Assembly (NCBI RefSeq): GCF_003946015.1
Contig: NZ_RHNU01000001.1
Location: 1 to 64,000 of the forward strand
Reading direction: 5' to 3'
Length of the DNA stretch: 64,000 bases
Origin: Companilactobacillus insicii
Lineage (GTDB): Bacteria; Bacillota; Bacilli; Lactobacillales; Lactobacillaceae
Of this stretch, positions 24,498 through 33,949 are shown in pieces; within the stretch, counting starts at the first letter, position 1; the number at the start of each line of letters is the position of its first letter. A program made the position numbers and the translations under genes. The notes under the pieces are model-generated. The model saw only the letters and a list, made by a program, of their open reading frames with translations, was not told the DNA's origin and made no database searches.

Positions 24498-26174
24498 TTG
24501 AGCAAAGAACTTATTACAAAAACTGAATTTTCCGATATGATCCGTGTTGCATCACACAGGCTTGAGAAGAATGCAAAGTTCGTTAATTCACTAAATGTAT
24601 TTCCAGTGCCTGATGGAGATACTGGAACAAATATGAGTTTGACCGTTCAGAGCGGTTTTAAGGCTGTAAATGAATCTGAGAGTATGCATGTAGGAACACT
24701 AGGTAAAGCACTTGCTAAGGGCTTGCTAATGGGTGCACGTGGTAACTCAGGTGTTATTACTTCACAATTATTTAGAGGTTTCTCAAAAAGTATTGAAGCT
24801 AAAGAAGAATTAAACTCAGATGATTTGGCAAAAGCTTTTGATGATGGTGTCAAAACAGCTTATAAAGCAGTTATGAAACCAGTTGAAGGAACTATTTTAA
24901 CAGTTGCTCGTTTTGGTGCTGAGGCTGGAATTAAGAAGTCTAAAGACACAAAAGATGCAGTTGAAGTTATGAAGGCAGTTGTTAAGGGTTCTAAGGTCGG
25001 ACTTGAGAAGACTCCATCACTATTGCCGGTCTTAAAAGAAGTCGGAGTAGTCGATTCAGGTGGTCAAGGACTTGTATTTATTTATGAAGGTTTTCTTGAA
25101 GGACTGTCAGGTGAGGCCAGTGATGAGGCTTATACCCCTGATGAAACAGAAATGAATGAAATGATCAATGCTACTCATCATCAATCAGTACAGGGCCAAT
25201 TCAATACCGATGAGATTGAGAATGGTTATTGTACGGAAATGATGGTTGAGTTAGGACAAGATTCAACGTCCGACGAAAAATTTGATTATGATAAATTTCG
25301 CAATTACTTGAGTGAAATTGGTGACTCATTGTTAGTTGTATCTGATGATGAAGTTGTTAAAGTTCACGTCCATACTAATTTTCCAAGGAAAGTTTGGGCA
25401 GCTGGTAGAAAATACGGTGCTTTAACTAAAATTAAAATTGATAATATGAAAATCCAACATGAAACTATTGTTGAAGATGATGAAGAAACAACTGCTGCAC
25501 CGGCAAATAACAAACCAGTTGATTATGCAGTTATTGCAGTCTCCTCCGGTGAAGGTTTATCTAAATTATTTGAAAGCCTCGGTGTAACTAATATTATCAG
25601 TGGTGGACAAACTATGAATCCATCAACTAATGACATTGTGGATGCAATAAATAATGCCAATGCAAAGCGCGCCATTGTATTACCAAATAATGGGAATATA
25701 ATTATGGCAGCTAAACAAGCAGCTGAATTGGTTAATATTCCGGTCGCAATTGTAGCTTCAAAGACGATTTCTCAAGGTATGACTGCTATGCTGTCATTCA
25801 ATCCTGAAGCAGAATTGGACGATAATAAAGATAACATGGAAGATTCCTTAGATACTGTCAAAAGTGGTCAAATAACACAAGCTATACGTGACACCGAGAT
25901 TGATGGGTTAAAAATCACAACAGGGCATTACATGGGAATAGTTGATGGTAAAATCTTAGTAGATGATCCGGATATTATTTCAGGTACTGAAAAAATGCTC
26001 GATAAGATGATTGATGATGATAGTGAAGTTATTACTATTCTTGTCGGTCAAGATGGTAATCAAGAAGATGCGCAAAAATTTGCTGATTACTTAGACGATA
26101 AGTATGCAGACTTGGAAACAGAAATTCATCAAGGTGATCAACCTGTATATCCCTATATGGTTGCTGTTGAATAG
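24498..26174 (+). CDS. fakA: Fatty acid kinase FakA (DAK2-domain protein YloV)
   Basis: FakA phosphorylates fatty acids carried by FakB proteins to acyl-phosphates, letting the cell use exogenous fatty acids. The 558-residue protein has the DAK2 nucleotide domain with NVFPVPDGDTGTNMSLT and ARGNSGVITSQLFRGF near the N-terminus, a middle domain, and a C-terminal DegV-like domain (about 345-558). The start is TTG 24498 with GGAGGGG 6 bases upstream. The acyl-phosphate it makes enters lipid synthesis beside PlsX and ACP, encoded just downstream. No fakB is present in the window. Confidence 0.94.
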   Translation: MSKELITKTEFSDMIRVASHRLEKNAKFVNSLNVFPVPDGDTGTNMSLTVQSGFKAVNESESMHVGTLGKALAKGLLMGARGNSGVITSQLFRGFSKSIEAKEELNSDDLAKAFDDGVKTAYKAVMKPVEGTILTVARFGAEAGIKKSKDTKDAVEVMKAVVKGSKVGLEKTPSLLPVLKEVGVVDSGGQGLVFIYEGFLEGLSGEASDEAYTPDETEMNEMINATHHQSVQGQFNTDEIENGYCTEMMVELGQDSTSDEKFDYDKFRNYLSEIGDSLLVVSDDEVVKVHVHTNFPRKVWAAGRKYGALTKIKIDNMKIQHETIVEDDEETTAAPANNKPVDYAVIAVSSGEGLSKLFESLGVTNIISGGQTMNPSTNDIVDAINNANAKRAIVLPNNGNIIMAAKQAAELVNIPVAIVASKTISQGMTAMLSFNPEAELDDNKDNMEDSLDTVKSGQITQAIRDTEIDGLKITTGHYMGIVDGKILVDDPDIISGTEKMLDKMIDDDSEVITILVGQDGNQEDAQKFADYLDDKYADLETEIHQGDQPVYPYMVAVE

Positions 26175-26194
26175 TTAATTAAATCAAACAAAAT

Positions 26195-26225
26195 GAGACT
26201 GGGATTACTTCTAGTCTCTTTTTTG
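26195..26225 (+). terminator. Terminator after fakA
   Basis: GAGACT (26195-26200) pairs with AGTCTC (26213-26218), followed by a T-run. recG starts only 16 bases later and has no evident promoter, so this may attenuate rather than stop transcription. Confidence 0.75.
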
Positions 26226-26240
26226 TACGAGGAGGGGAAA

Positions 26241-28277
26241 ATGGATTTAAGAAAAATATCAGTGGCAGAATTGCCAGGAGTAGGTCCCAAAAGATTGGAT
26301 GCTATTAAATCACTTGGCATCGACAATATTTATGACCTATTATTTTATTTTCCCTTTCGATATGAGGATATGGAAGTAAAGTCTTTAAATGATGCTATGG
26401 ATCAAGAGAAAATCTTGCTTAAAGGCGTAGTTGCAAGTGATCCGGTTGTGGCTAGATTCGGTTATAAAAAGAATCGATTGAATGTGCGTATATTGGTGGA
26501 GAATGAATCCATTATGATTACCTTCTTTAATCAACCATGGTTAAAAGATAAGTTTGAAACCGGGAATGAAGTTGCTGTCTACGGAAAGTGGAATGAAAAT
26601 AGACGTTCTTTAACAGGAATGAAAGTCATTGGCAGTAATCAGCAAGATACTATTGATTCTGTTTATTCGGTCAACAAGAATATTCATCAGAAAACGTTGG
26701 TTAATTTGATTAAAATGGCATTTGATAAATATCAAGATGAAATTGAATCAATTCTTCCTGAATATCTTTTGGAAAAATATCAATTAATGGATGATAAAAA
26801 TATTGTTAAGGGGATGCATTTTCCTAGTAGTGAATCCGAGAATGAATCTGCAAGACGAAGTGCTAAATTTCGTGAATTCTTTTTATTTGAATGTGGTATC
26901 CAAAGCGTTAAGGCAAAAGATGAACAACAAAATAACGGCTTGGTTGAAATGTATGATAAGGACTACATCAGAAAGTTTATGGAATCATTGCCTTTCCAAT
27001 TAACAAAAGCCCAAAGTCGTGTTGTTGGTGAAATATTATCGGATATGGAATCTGATCATCATATGAATAGATTATTACAGGGTGATGTAGGTTCTGGTAA
27101 GACCATCGTTGCGGTGATAGCAATGCTAGCATCAGTGACAGCTGGATTTCAAACCGCAATCATGGCACCAACGGAGATACTTGCTCAACAGCACTTTGAA
27201 AAAATTGGCGGATTGTTAGAAAAATGGCATATTAGGACAGCAATTTTGACTGGATCACAAACAAAAAAGGAACATGATACTATTGCAGAGAACATTCGTG
27301 AAGGTCGTACAAATGTTATTGTCGGAACTCATGCATTAATACAAGATAGTGTAGAGTTCAAAAATTTAGGCTTGATCGTAATCGATGAGCAACATCGCTT
27401 CGGAGTTAATCAGCGTAAGGCATTGCGTGAAAAGGGCAATAATCCGGATGTATTAGCGATGACAGCTACCCCGATCCCGAGAACACTTGCAATTACTACA
27501 TATGGTGATATGGAGGTTTCAAGAATTGATGAGCTTCCAGCTGGTCGTAAAAAGATCGAAACATATTGGATCAGAAGTCAAAAAATTGAACAAATGTATA
27601 AATTTGTATCTAAGCAATTAGCTGAACATGCTCAAGTTTATGTTGTTACTCCTTTAATATCAGAATCAGAAAAGATTGATTTAAAGAATGCTGAATTGAT
27701 TTATGATAAATTTAATGAGTTGTATGCACCTAAGTATCATATTGGAATTTTGCACGGACAAATGACTAACGATGAAAAAGAAGATATTATGGACAAGTTT
27801 AGTCACCAACAAATTGATGTTTTGGTATCAACAACTGTAATTGAGGTTGGTGTTGATGTACCAAATGCATCGGTTATGGTAATATATGATGCTAATAGAT
27901 TTGGATTATCGCAACTGCATCAATTACGTGGCCGTGTAGGACGTGGGGAGAAGCAATCTTACTGTATTTTAATTGCTGATCCGAAGAACGACATTGCATT
28001 AGAGAGAATGAAAATTTTAACTTCTACAACTGATGGTTTTGTATTGGCTGAGGAAGATTTGAAAATGCGTGGTTCTGGTGATTTGTTGGGTAGTAAACAG
28101 TCCGGATTACCTGATTTTAAAGTTGGTAATCCAATTTCTGATTTTAATATTTTGCAAACAGCACAACTTGAAGCTGCGCAAATTTTTAAAGATCCTCAAG
28201 CCATGGATAATCCAGAAAATAAAGTGTTAAAATTATTTTTAAATGATGAATTTGAACAATTAAATAATTTCGATTAA
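26241..28277 (+). CDS. recG: ATP-dependent DNA helicase RecG
   Basis: RecG remodels stalled forks and branched recombination intermediates. At 678 residues it has an N-terminal wedge domain (OB fold, about 60-150), Walker A LLQGDVGSGKT, APTEILAQQH, DEQHRFGV (Walker B) and the helicase C block STTVIEVGVDVPNAS and LHQLRGRVGRG. The ATG at 26241 follows GGAGGGG; an upstream in-frame ATG at 26193 lies in the terminator stem and is rejected. It sits between fakA and plsX, as in B. subtilis. Confidence 0.97.
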   Translation: MDLRKISVAELPGVGPKRLDAIKSLGIDNIYDLLFYFPFRYEDMEVKSLNDAMDQEKILLKGVVASDPVVARFGYKKNRLNVRILVENESIMITFFNQPWLKDKFETGNEVAVYGKWNENRRSLTGMKVIGSNQQDTIDSVYSVNKNIHQKTLVNLIKMAFDKYQDEIESILPEYLLEKYQLMDDKNIVKGMHFPSSESENESARRSAKFREFFLFECGIQSVKAKDEQQNNGLVEMYDKDYIRKFMESLPFQLTKAQSRVVGEILSDMESDHHMNRLLQGDVGSGKTIVAVIAMLASVTAGFQTAIMAPTEILAQQHFEKIGGLLEKWHIRTAILTGSQTKKEHDTIAENIREGRTNVIVGTHALIQDSVEFKNLGLIVIDEQHRFGVNQRKALREKGNNPDVLAMTATPIPRTLAITTYGDMEVSRIDELPAGRKKIETYWIRSQKIEQMYKFVSKQLAEHAQVYVVTPLISESEKIDLKNAELIYDKFNELYAPKYHIGILHGQMTNDEKEDIMDKFSHQQIDVLVSTTVIEVGVDVPNASVMVIYDANRFGLSQLHQLRGRVGRGEKQSYCILIADPKNDIALERMKILTSTTDGFVLAEEDLKMRGSGDLLGSKQSGLPDFKVGNPISDFNILQTAQLEAAQIFKDPQAMDNPENKVLKLFLNDEFEQLNNFD

Positions 28278-28316
28278 AGAATTTTAAAAATCATAGAATT
28301 TGTGAGGAATTAATGA

Positions 28317-29330
28317 ATGAAGATAGCAGTAGATGCCATGGGTGGAGACAATGCACCTCAGGTGATTGTTGAAGGAATCGAAAGAGCTCGTGATGAATGG
28401 GCTGATTTAGATTTTGTATTGTATGGTAATGAAGAAAAAATCAAGAAGTTTTTGAAAAACAGTGATCGTATTTCGATTGTTCATACTGATGAGGAAATCC
28501 TAGGGACAGATGAACCAGTTAAGGCTATCCGTTCTAAAAAAAATTCTTCAATGGTTTTAGCAGCAAAATCAGTTAAGTCAAAGGAAGCAGATGCAATGCT
28601 TTCTTTAGGTAACACTGGAGCATTGTTGGCTGCAGGAATTTTTATTGTTGGACGTATCAAACAAGTTGAACGACCAGCGTTGATGCCGACATTACCAGTT
28701 ACTAATTCGGCATTAGGTGTTAATGTTTTGGACGTTGGTGCCAACGCTGAAGCTAAACCTGCCTATTTACAACAATGGGCGGTTATGGGTTCGATATATG
28801 CTCGTGATGTTAAACAAATCAAGGAACCACGTATTGGTTTGTTAAATAATGGTACCGAAGAAGATAAAGGAGATACTTTGCATAAAGAAGCTTTTAATTT
28901 GCTTTCGAATACTGAAGGTATTAACTTTATTGGTAATGTTGAATCTAATAATATTTTGAATGGTGTAGCGGATGTTATCGTTACAGACGGTTTTACTGGT
29001 AATGCGGCCTTGAAAGCCACAGAAGGAACAGCAACTACGCTTCTTAAAGAAATGAAGCATGCATTACTAAATAATGGCTTCTTTACTAAAATAGGTGCGG
29101 CAATTGTTGCTCCGTCATTGAAGGGACTTCGTGATATGTTTGATACGTCACATGCTGGTGGAGCGGTATTACTAGGATTGAAATCTCCAGTAGTCAAGGC
29201 TCACGGTGCTGCGGACAGCAAAACAGTTTTCTATACAGTTAAACAGATTTATGATATGTTGCTAAATGATACAATCAATAAAGCTAACACTTACTTTGAA
29301 CAAATGAATAAAAAAGAAGAAGATAAATAG
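28317..29330 (+). CDS. plsX: Phosphate acyltransferase PlsX
   Basis: PlsX converts acyl-ACP to acyl-phosphate, the donor for the first acylation of glycerol-3-phosphate by PlsY. The 337-residue protein starts MKIAVDAMGGDNAPQVIVEG, the family signature, and has SLGNTGALLAAGI and IVTDGFTGNAALKATEG. It is followed 13 bases later by acpP, its partner carrier. The short gap after recG holds GTGAGGAAT as ribosome site and no clear promoter. Confidence 0.97.
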   Translation: MKIAVDAMGGDNAPQVIVEGIERARDEWADLDFVLYGNEEKIKKFLKNSDRISIVHTDEEILGTDEPVKAIRSKKNSSMVLAAKSVKSKEADAMLSLGNTGALLAAGIFIVGRIKQVERPALMPTLPVTNSALGVNVLDVGANAEAKPAYLQQWAVMGSIYARDVKQIKEPRIGLLNNGTEEDKGDTLHKEAFNLLSNTEGINFIGNVESNNILNGVADVIVTDGFTGNAALKATEGTATTLLKEMKHALLNNGFFTKIGAAIVAPSLKGLRDMFDTSHAGGAVLLGLKSPVVKAHGAADSKTVFYTVKQIYDMLLNDTINKANTYFEQMNKKEEDK

Positions 29331-29343
29331 GGAGAATCATTAA

Positions 29344-29586
29344 ATGTCAGAACAAGAAATTTACGATAAAATTGTTACACTCATTGCTGATAAATTTGAG
29401 GTGGATGCAAGTACTATTAAAAAAGAAACATCATTTTCAGAAGATTTAGATGCTGATTCAATTGATTTGGTAGAATTTGTTTTGGAATTAGAAGAAGAAT
29501 TTGATGCTGAAATTCCTGACGAGGATGCAGAAAAAATTACAACTGTTGGTGAAGCGGTTGATTACATCAAGAGTCATCAAAAATAA
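29344..29586 (+). CDS. acpP: Acyl carrier protein
   Basis: An 80-residue acidic four-helix carrier with the phosphopantetheine attachment motif DADSIDLVEFVLELE, in which the Ser is modified. It carries growing acyl chains for fatty acid synthesis and supplies PlsX. It is cotranscribed with plsX, has the ribosome site GGGAGA, and ends in a terminator that begins inside its stop codon region. Confidence 0.96.
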   Translation: MSEQEIYDKIVTLIADKFEVDASTIKKETSFSEDLDADSIDLVEFVLELEEEFDAEIPDEDAEKITTVGEAVDYIKSHQK

Positions 29587-29608
29587 GACCATTTGGTCTT
29601 ATTTTTTT
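29581..29608 (+). terminator. Terminator after acpP
   Basis: AAATAAGACC (29581-29590) pairs with GGTCTTATTT (29595-29604), followed by T4 more. The stem overlaps the acpP stop codon. A TATAAT at 29640-29645 downstream is a probable -10 of the rnc operon. Confidence 0.88.
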
Positions 29609-29671
29609 CGCCATTTAATTATTTACTGCAAAAGTTTAGTATAATTAAAGTTATTGGAAAGGGGACGCGTT

Positions 29672-30361
29672 ATGCTAGATCAAAAATTTCTAGATTATTT
29701 AGAAAAGAACTATGGTATTACTTTTAACAATAAGAAGTTGATTGAGCGTGCTATGACTCATTCTTCTTTTGATAATGAACACAAAGAATTAGGAATAGGT
29801 AACTATGAACGACTAGAATTCCTAGGAGATGCTGTATTGGAAATTAACATCTCCAGATACTTATTTGAAAAATATCCCCAATTACCTGAAGGAAAATTGA
29901 CAAGATTAAGATCAGATATTGTAAGAACAGATAGTTTTGCCAAATTTGCCAAACAAATACAAATTGATAAGTATTTACTGATTGGTAAGGGTGAAGAAAA
30001 GCAAGGTGCACGTCAAAGACATACTCTGTTAGAGGATATTTTTGAAGCATTCAATGGTGCGTTGTATTTAGATCAAGGTAATACAGCAGTGGAAGAGTTC
30101 CTTGAAAGTGTTGTATATCCCCATATTGATTCAGGTGAGTTTTCTGAAGATACTGATTTTAAAACTCATTTGCAAGAAAAATTACAACAATCAGGCGAAG
30201 TAGAAATCGACTACAAGGTAATCGATGAAGAAGGTCCAGATCATGACAAAAAATTTGAAATTGAATTAATTGTCAATGGAAATGTAATGTCTAAAGGATT
30301 TGGATTTAGTAAGAAACATGCAGAACAAATGGCTGCAAAACAAGCATTAGAAGAATTATAG
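29672..30361 (+). CDS. rnc: Ribonuclease III
   Basis: RNase III cuts double-stranded RNA, including rRNA precursors. The 229-residue protein has the signature NYERLEFLGDAVLEI and the second acidic cluster TLLEDIFEAFNGALYLD. A C-terminal dsRNA-binding domain follows (about 155-229, with FGFSKKHAEQMAAKQALEEL). ATG 29672 is chosen for the AAAGGGGA upstream; an in-frame start at 29654 would cover it. It heads rnc-smc-ftsY-ylxM-ffh, with a TATAAT at 29640-29645 and only a weak -35. Confidence 0.97.
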   Translation: MLDQKFLDYLEKNYGITFNNKKLIERAMTHSSFDNEHKELGIGNYERLEFLGDAVLEINISRYLFEKYPQLPEGKLTRLRSDIVRTDSFAKFAKQIQIDKYLLIGKGEEKQGARQRHTLLEDIFEAFNGALYLDQGNTAVEEFLESVVYPHIDSGEFSEDTDFKTHLQEKLQQSGEVEIDYKVIDEEGPDHDKKFEIELIVNGNVMSKGFGFSKKHAEQMAAKQALEEL

Positions 30362-30374
30362 GAGTTTTTATTTT

Positions 30375-33300
30375 ATGCCATTAAAATCATTAACGATCAA
30401 TGGGTTTAAATCTTTTGCTGATAAAACAAAGATTGATTTTACAAGTGGAATCACCGGTATTGTAGGACCCAATGGAAGTGGAAAATCAAATATTACAGAA
30501 GCAATTCGTTGGGTAATGGGTGAGCAATCAGCTAAGAGCCTACGTGGTGACAAGATGGTAGATGTTATTTTTGCCGGAAGTGCAACACGGGCACAGATGA
30601 ATCATGCCGAAGTTACATTGGAATTCGACAATTCTAATGGAGAATTAAAATCTGATCAAACTAATATCACTATCAAGCGAAAGCTATTTAGAAATGGTGA
30701 TACCGAATTTTCCATCAATAATAAGTCATGTAGATTACGTGATATTACTGAAATGTTTATGGATTCGGGAATGGGTAAACAGTCATTTTCAATTATTTCT
30801 CAAGGACGAGTGGAAGAGGTTTTCAATAGTAAACCTGTAGAACGTCGTTCAATTATTGAAGAGTCAGCAGGTATTGCATTATTTAAGCAGAAAAAATCAC
30901 AAGCTGAAAATCATCTGACAGAAACGACTGATAACTTACATCGAGTGTCAGACATAGTATCTGAATTGTCCAAGCAAGTTGAACCGTTGAAAGAACAAGC
31001 TAGTATTGCTCGTGACTATAAAGAACAAAAGAGTAAATACGATAATATTTATCAACAAATTTTAACTATCGAAATAAAAGAATTATCTAAAGAAAAGCGT
31101 CAAACAGAATCAAAACTACGAGAAGTTAAGATGAGTTTGCAAAATATTGAACACCAAGTAAAAATTTCTAATAAAGAAGTTTCTGAAAATCGTGATCAAA
31201 TTAGTAAATTGGCTGAACAGATAGATTCCAGTCAAGCCGATTTGGTTAAGAAAACTCAGTCATTAGAAATATTGAACGGGCAAATTGCTGTTTCTGACGA
31301 AAGAAATGGGTTCAACACTACTAATCAAACTTCTTTGAATGAACAGTTAAAAAGTGTTGAAGCTAATAAAAAATTACATGAAGCAAAATTGACCGAATGT
31401 AATAAGAAAATTTCTGAATATCAAACACAAATAAAAGAATTTGAAACAAAACTGAAAGAAATTACACAACTTCAAAAAAAGACACCAGAACAAATTCAAA
31501 ATAATATTAATGAGTTACGTGATAAATACGTTAATACTTTACAGGAGCAAGTTTCTACTGGTAATGATCAGAAATATACACAGCGTCAATTGGATCGTAT
31601 TAAGTCCTCTAATGAAGAAACTGTAACTCGATTAGCGGAACTTGAAGGTAATCTTAAGAAGTCGACTGAAAAAGTAACTGAAGTCAGTGCTCAATTACAA
31701 AAGTTGATTGATGATAATCAAGATTTGATTAAGAAAAACGATGAAATTGATGATAGTATCAAAAAAGTAACTGAAACTGGTACACTAAGAAACCAAGAGT
31801 ATTTGAAATCTTTGGAGAATCTTCAAGAAACTAAAGCGCGTAAAACAGTACTTGAAAACATGCAACAAGAGCATGTTGGCTTTTTTGAAGGTGCTAAAAA
31901 TATTTTAAATAATCAAGATAAAATTGATGGAATAATTGGTGCTGTTGCTGAATTGATTAAGGTTCCAAGTAAATATCAGCTGGCAATTGAAACAGTTGTA
32001 AGTAATCAATTGCAATCAATCGTAACAAAAGATGAATCATCGGCGAAGAACGCAATTGCATTTTTACGAAAACGCAACGGTGGTCGAGCCACCTTTCTAC
32101 CGATAAACATTATTAAAGCAAGAACTATTTACTCGACGGATTTGAAAAAGGCTGAACAAGTTGAAGGTTATATTGGTGTTGCTAGTGATTTAGTTAAGTT
32201 TGATGACAAAGTTGATAATATTGTTAAAAATATTTTGGGAAATTTACTAGTTGCAGAGAATATTGATTCTGCTACAAAGGTATCAGCTGCTGTAAGCCGT
32301 AAGTATCGAGTTGTAACCTTAGACGGTAATGTTGTTAATGCTGGTGGATCCATGACTGGTGGGCAACAACGTAGGGTTAATTCAAGTATTCTTACTCGTA
32401 AAGATGAACTAACTGCATTGAATTCAAAATTATCTAAGCAAGAAATGTTGCTAGATGAAAAACAGCAAACAGTTGTGGATTTACGTCAGAGGTTAGTGAA
32501 TTTACGTGAGGATAAGAAGAAGATCGAATCTAAACTTGATGGTTTTAATCAAGAGAAGAATCAACTAAGTAATACTTTGTCTTCGTATACGAATGAATCC
32601 AATCATCTTAAAGAGCAAAGAGATGCCTTACAATATACGGTTAGCAAAAATAATAATGAATATTCAGAATTGCAAAAGGAACTTAATGTTCAAGTTGCAA
32701 ATGCTAATAAATTAAAACAGCAAGTTATTGATGTTCAGAAGGAAATTGAAGATAAACAAAATCTTTTGAAGGATTTTGATTCTGAACTTAGTCAAATAAA
32801 TGATGATATTCAAAAAACTCAGACTAATTTAGCAGTCGTTAAGAGTAATTATGATAATGAACAAATTCAAAAAGAACGATTGACTAATGAAATTGCAGAT
32901 TCAGATAATCAAATTAAAGAATTAAGTATCAGATTAGATCAACTCAATTCTGAAAGAGATCAGTTAAGCATGACTAATGCTGAAATTAAAGCAAAAACAG
33001 CACAGTTTGAAGCTGAAATCAAACAACTTCAAATTGACCTGGATAAATTAAAAGTGCAAAGAAAAGAAAAGGATGAGCAAGCTGCTAGTTTAAATGAAAA
33101 GGCACAGCGAAACTTTGATCTTCAAAAATCAGCATCGGATGAACAGGAAAACTTGGCTATTGCGGTAACTAAGCTAACGAATAAAATCGATAGTCGTTTG
33201 GATACATTATCCGAAGAGTATCAACTTACTTATGAAGCTGCAATGAAGAATTTGAAACAACAAGATGCTGATCCTGACGCGCTTCAGCGTGAAGCACGAC

Positions 33301-33935
33301 TATTGAAGATGGGCATTGATGAATTAGGAACAGTCAATTTATCCGCAATTGATGAGTATGATAAGGTTAAAGATCGATATGAGTTTTTAACATCTCAACA
33401 GGACGATTTGTTAAAGGCTAGACAACAGTTGCTTGATACGATGTCCGAAATGGATCATGAAGTAACGACTCGTTTTAAGAAGACATTTGATGAAGTTAGT
33501 GCTGCATTTGAAGTGATTTTCCCAGAGATGTTTGCTGGTGGTCGTGCCAAATTAGTTCTAACAGACCCTAGCAACTTATTAGAGACGGGGATTGAAATTA
33601 TTGCTCAGCCACCTGGAAAAAAATTCCAAAGATTAAGTTTATTATCTGGTGGTGAGAAGGCATTAACGGCAATTACATTGCTATTTGCTATTATTAAGGT
33701 TCACCCTGTACCATTCTGCATTTTGGATGAAGTAGAGGCATCATTAGATGATGCTAATGTGTATCGATTTGCAAATTATCTAAATCGTTATGACGATAAT
33801 ACTGAATTTATTGTTATTACACACCGTAAGGGTACAATGATGAATGTAAATCGTTTATATGGCGTTACAATGGAGGAATCTGGAGTTTCCAGAATGTTGT
33901 CTGTTTCTGTACAAAATATAAACAAAGATGCTTAA
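30375..33935 (+). CDS. smc: Chromosome segregation protein SMC
   Basis: SMC is the ATPase of the bacterial condensin complex with ScpA and ScpB, which are not in this window. The 1186-residue protein has Walker A GPNGSGKSN (31-39), two long coiled-coil arms, a hinge at roughly 500-680, the ABC signature LLSGGEKALT near 1090 and Walker B CILDEVEASLDD near 1115-1126. Length and order are typical. It starts 13 bases after rnc and ends 14 bases before ftsY, matching the B. subtilis rnc-smc-ftsY cluster. Confidence 0.98.
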   Translation: MPLKSLTINGFKSFADKTKIDFTSGITGIVGPNGSGKSNITEAIRWVMGEQSAKSLRGDKMVDVIFAGSATRAQMNHAEVTLEFDNSNGELKSDQTNITIKRKLFRNGDTEFSINNKSCRLRDITEMFMDSGMGKQSFSIISQGRVEEVFNSKPVERRSIIEESAGIALFKQKKSQAENHLTETTDNLHRVSDIVSELSKQVEPLKEQASIARDYKEQKSKYDNIYQQILTIEIKELSKEKRQTESKLREVKMSLQNIEHQVKISNKEVSENRDQISKLAEQIDSSQADLVKKTQSLEILNGQIAVSDERNGFNTTNQTSLNEQLKSVEANKKLHEAKLTECNKKISEYQTQIKEFETKLKEITQLQKKTPEQIQNNINELRDKYVNTLQEQVSTGNDQKYTQRQLDRIKSSNEETVTRLAELEGNLKKSTEKVTEVSAQLQKLIDDNQDLIKKNDEIDDSIKKVTETGTLRNQEYLKSLENLQETKARKTVLENMQQEHVGFFEGAKNILNNQDKIDGIIGAVAELIKVPSKYQLAIETVVSNQLQSIVTKDESSAKNAIAFLRKRNGGRATFLPINIIKARTIYSTDLKKAEQVEGYIGVASDLVKFDDKVDNIVKNILGNLLVAENIDSATKVSAAVSRKYRVVTLDGNVVNAGGSMTGGQQRRVNSSILTRKDELTALNSKLSKQEMLLDEKQQTVVDLRQRLVNLREDKKKIESKLDGFNQEKNQLSNTLSSYTNESNHLKEQRDALQYTVSKNNNEYSELQKELNVQVANANKLKQQVIDVQKEIEDKQNLLKDFDSELSQINDDIQKTQTNLAVVKSNYDNEQIQKERLTNEIADSDNQIKELSIRLDQLNSERDQLSMTNAEIKAKTAQFEAEIKQLQIDLDKLKVQRKEKDEQAASLNEKAQRNFDLQKSASDEQENLAIAVTKLTNKIDSRLDTLSEEYQLTYEAAMKNLKQQDADPDALQREARLLKMGIDELGTVNLSAIDEYDKVKDRYEFLTSQQDDLLKARQQLLDTMSEMDHEVTTRFKKTFDEVSAAFEVIFPEMFAGGRAKLVLTDPSNLLETGIEIIAQPPGKKFQRLSLLSGGEKALTAITLLFAIIKVHPVPFCILDEVEASLDDANVYRFANYLNRYDDNTEFIVITHRKGTMMNVNRLYGVTMEESGVSRMLSVSVQNINKDA

Positions 33936-33949
33936 AAGGAGATTAATTA

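Noticed and set aside
28763-29197. A 144-codon open frame antisense to plsX.
   Set aside because: plsX has all family motifs on the plus strand. The antisense frame has no ribosome site and mirrors plsX codon structure.
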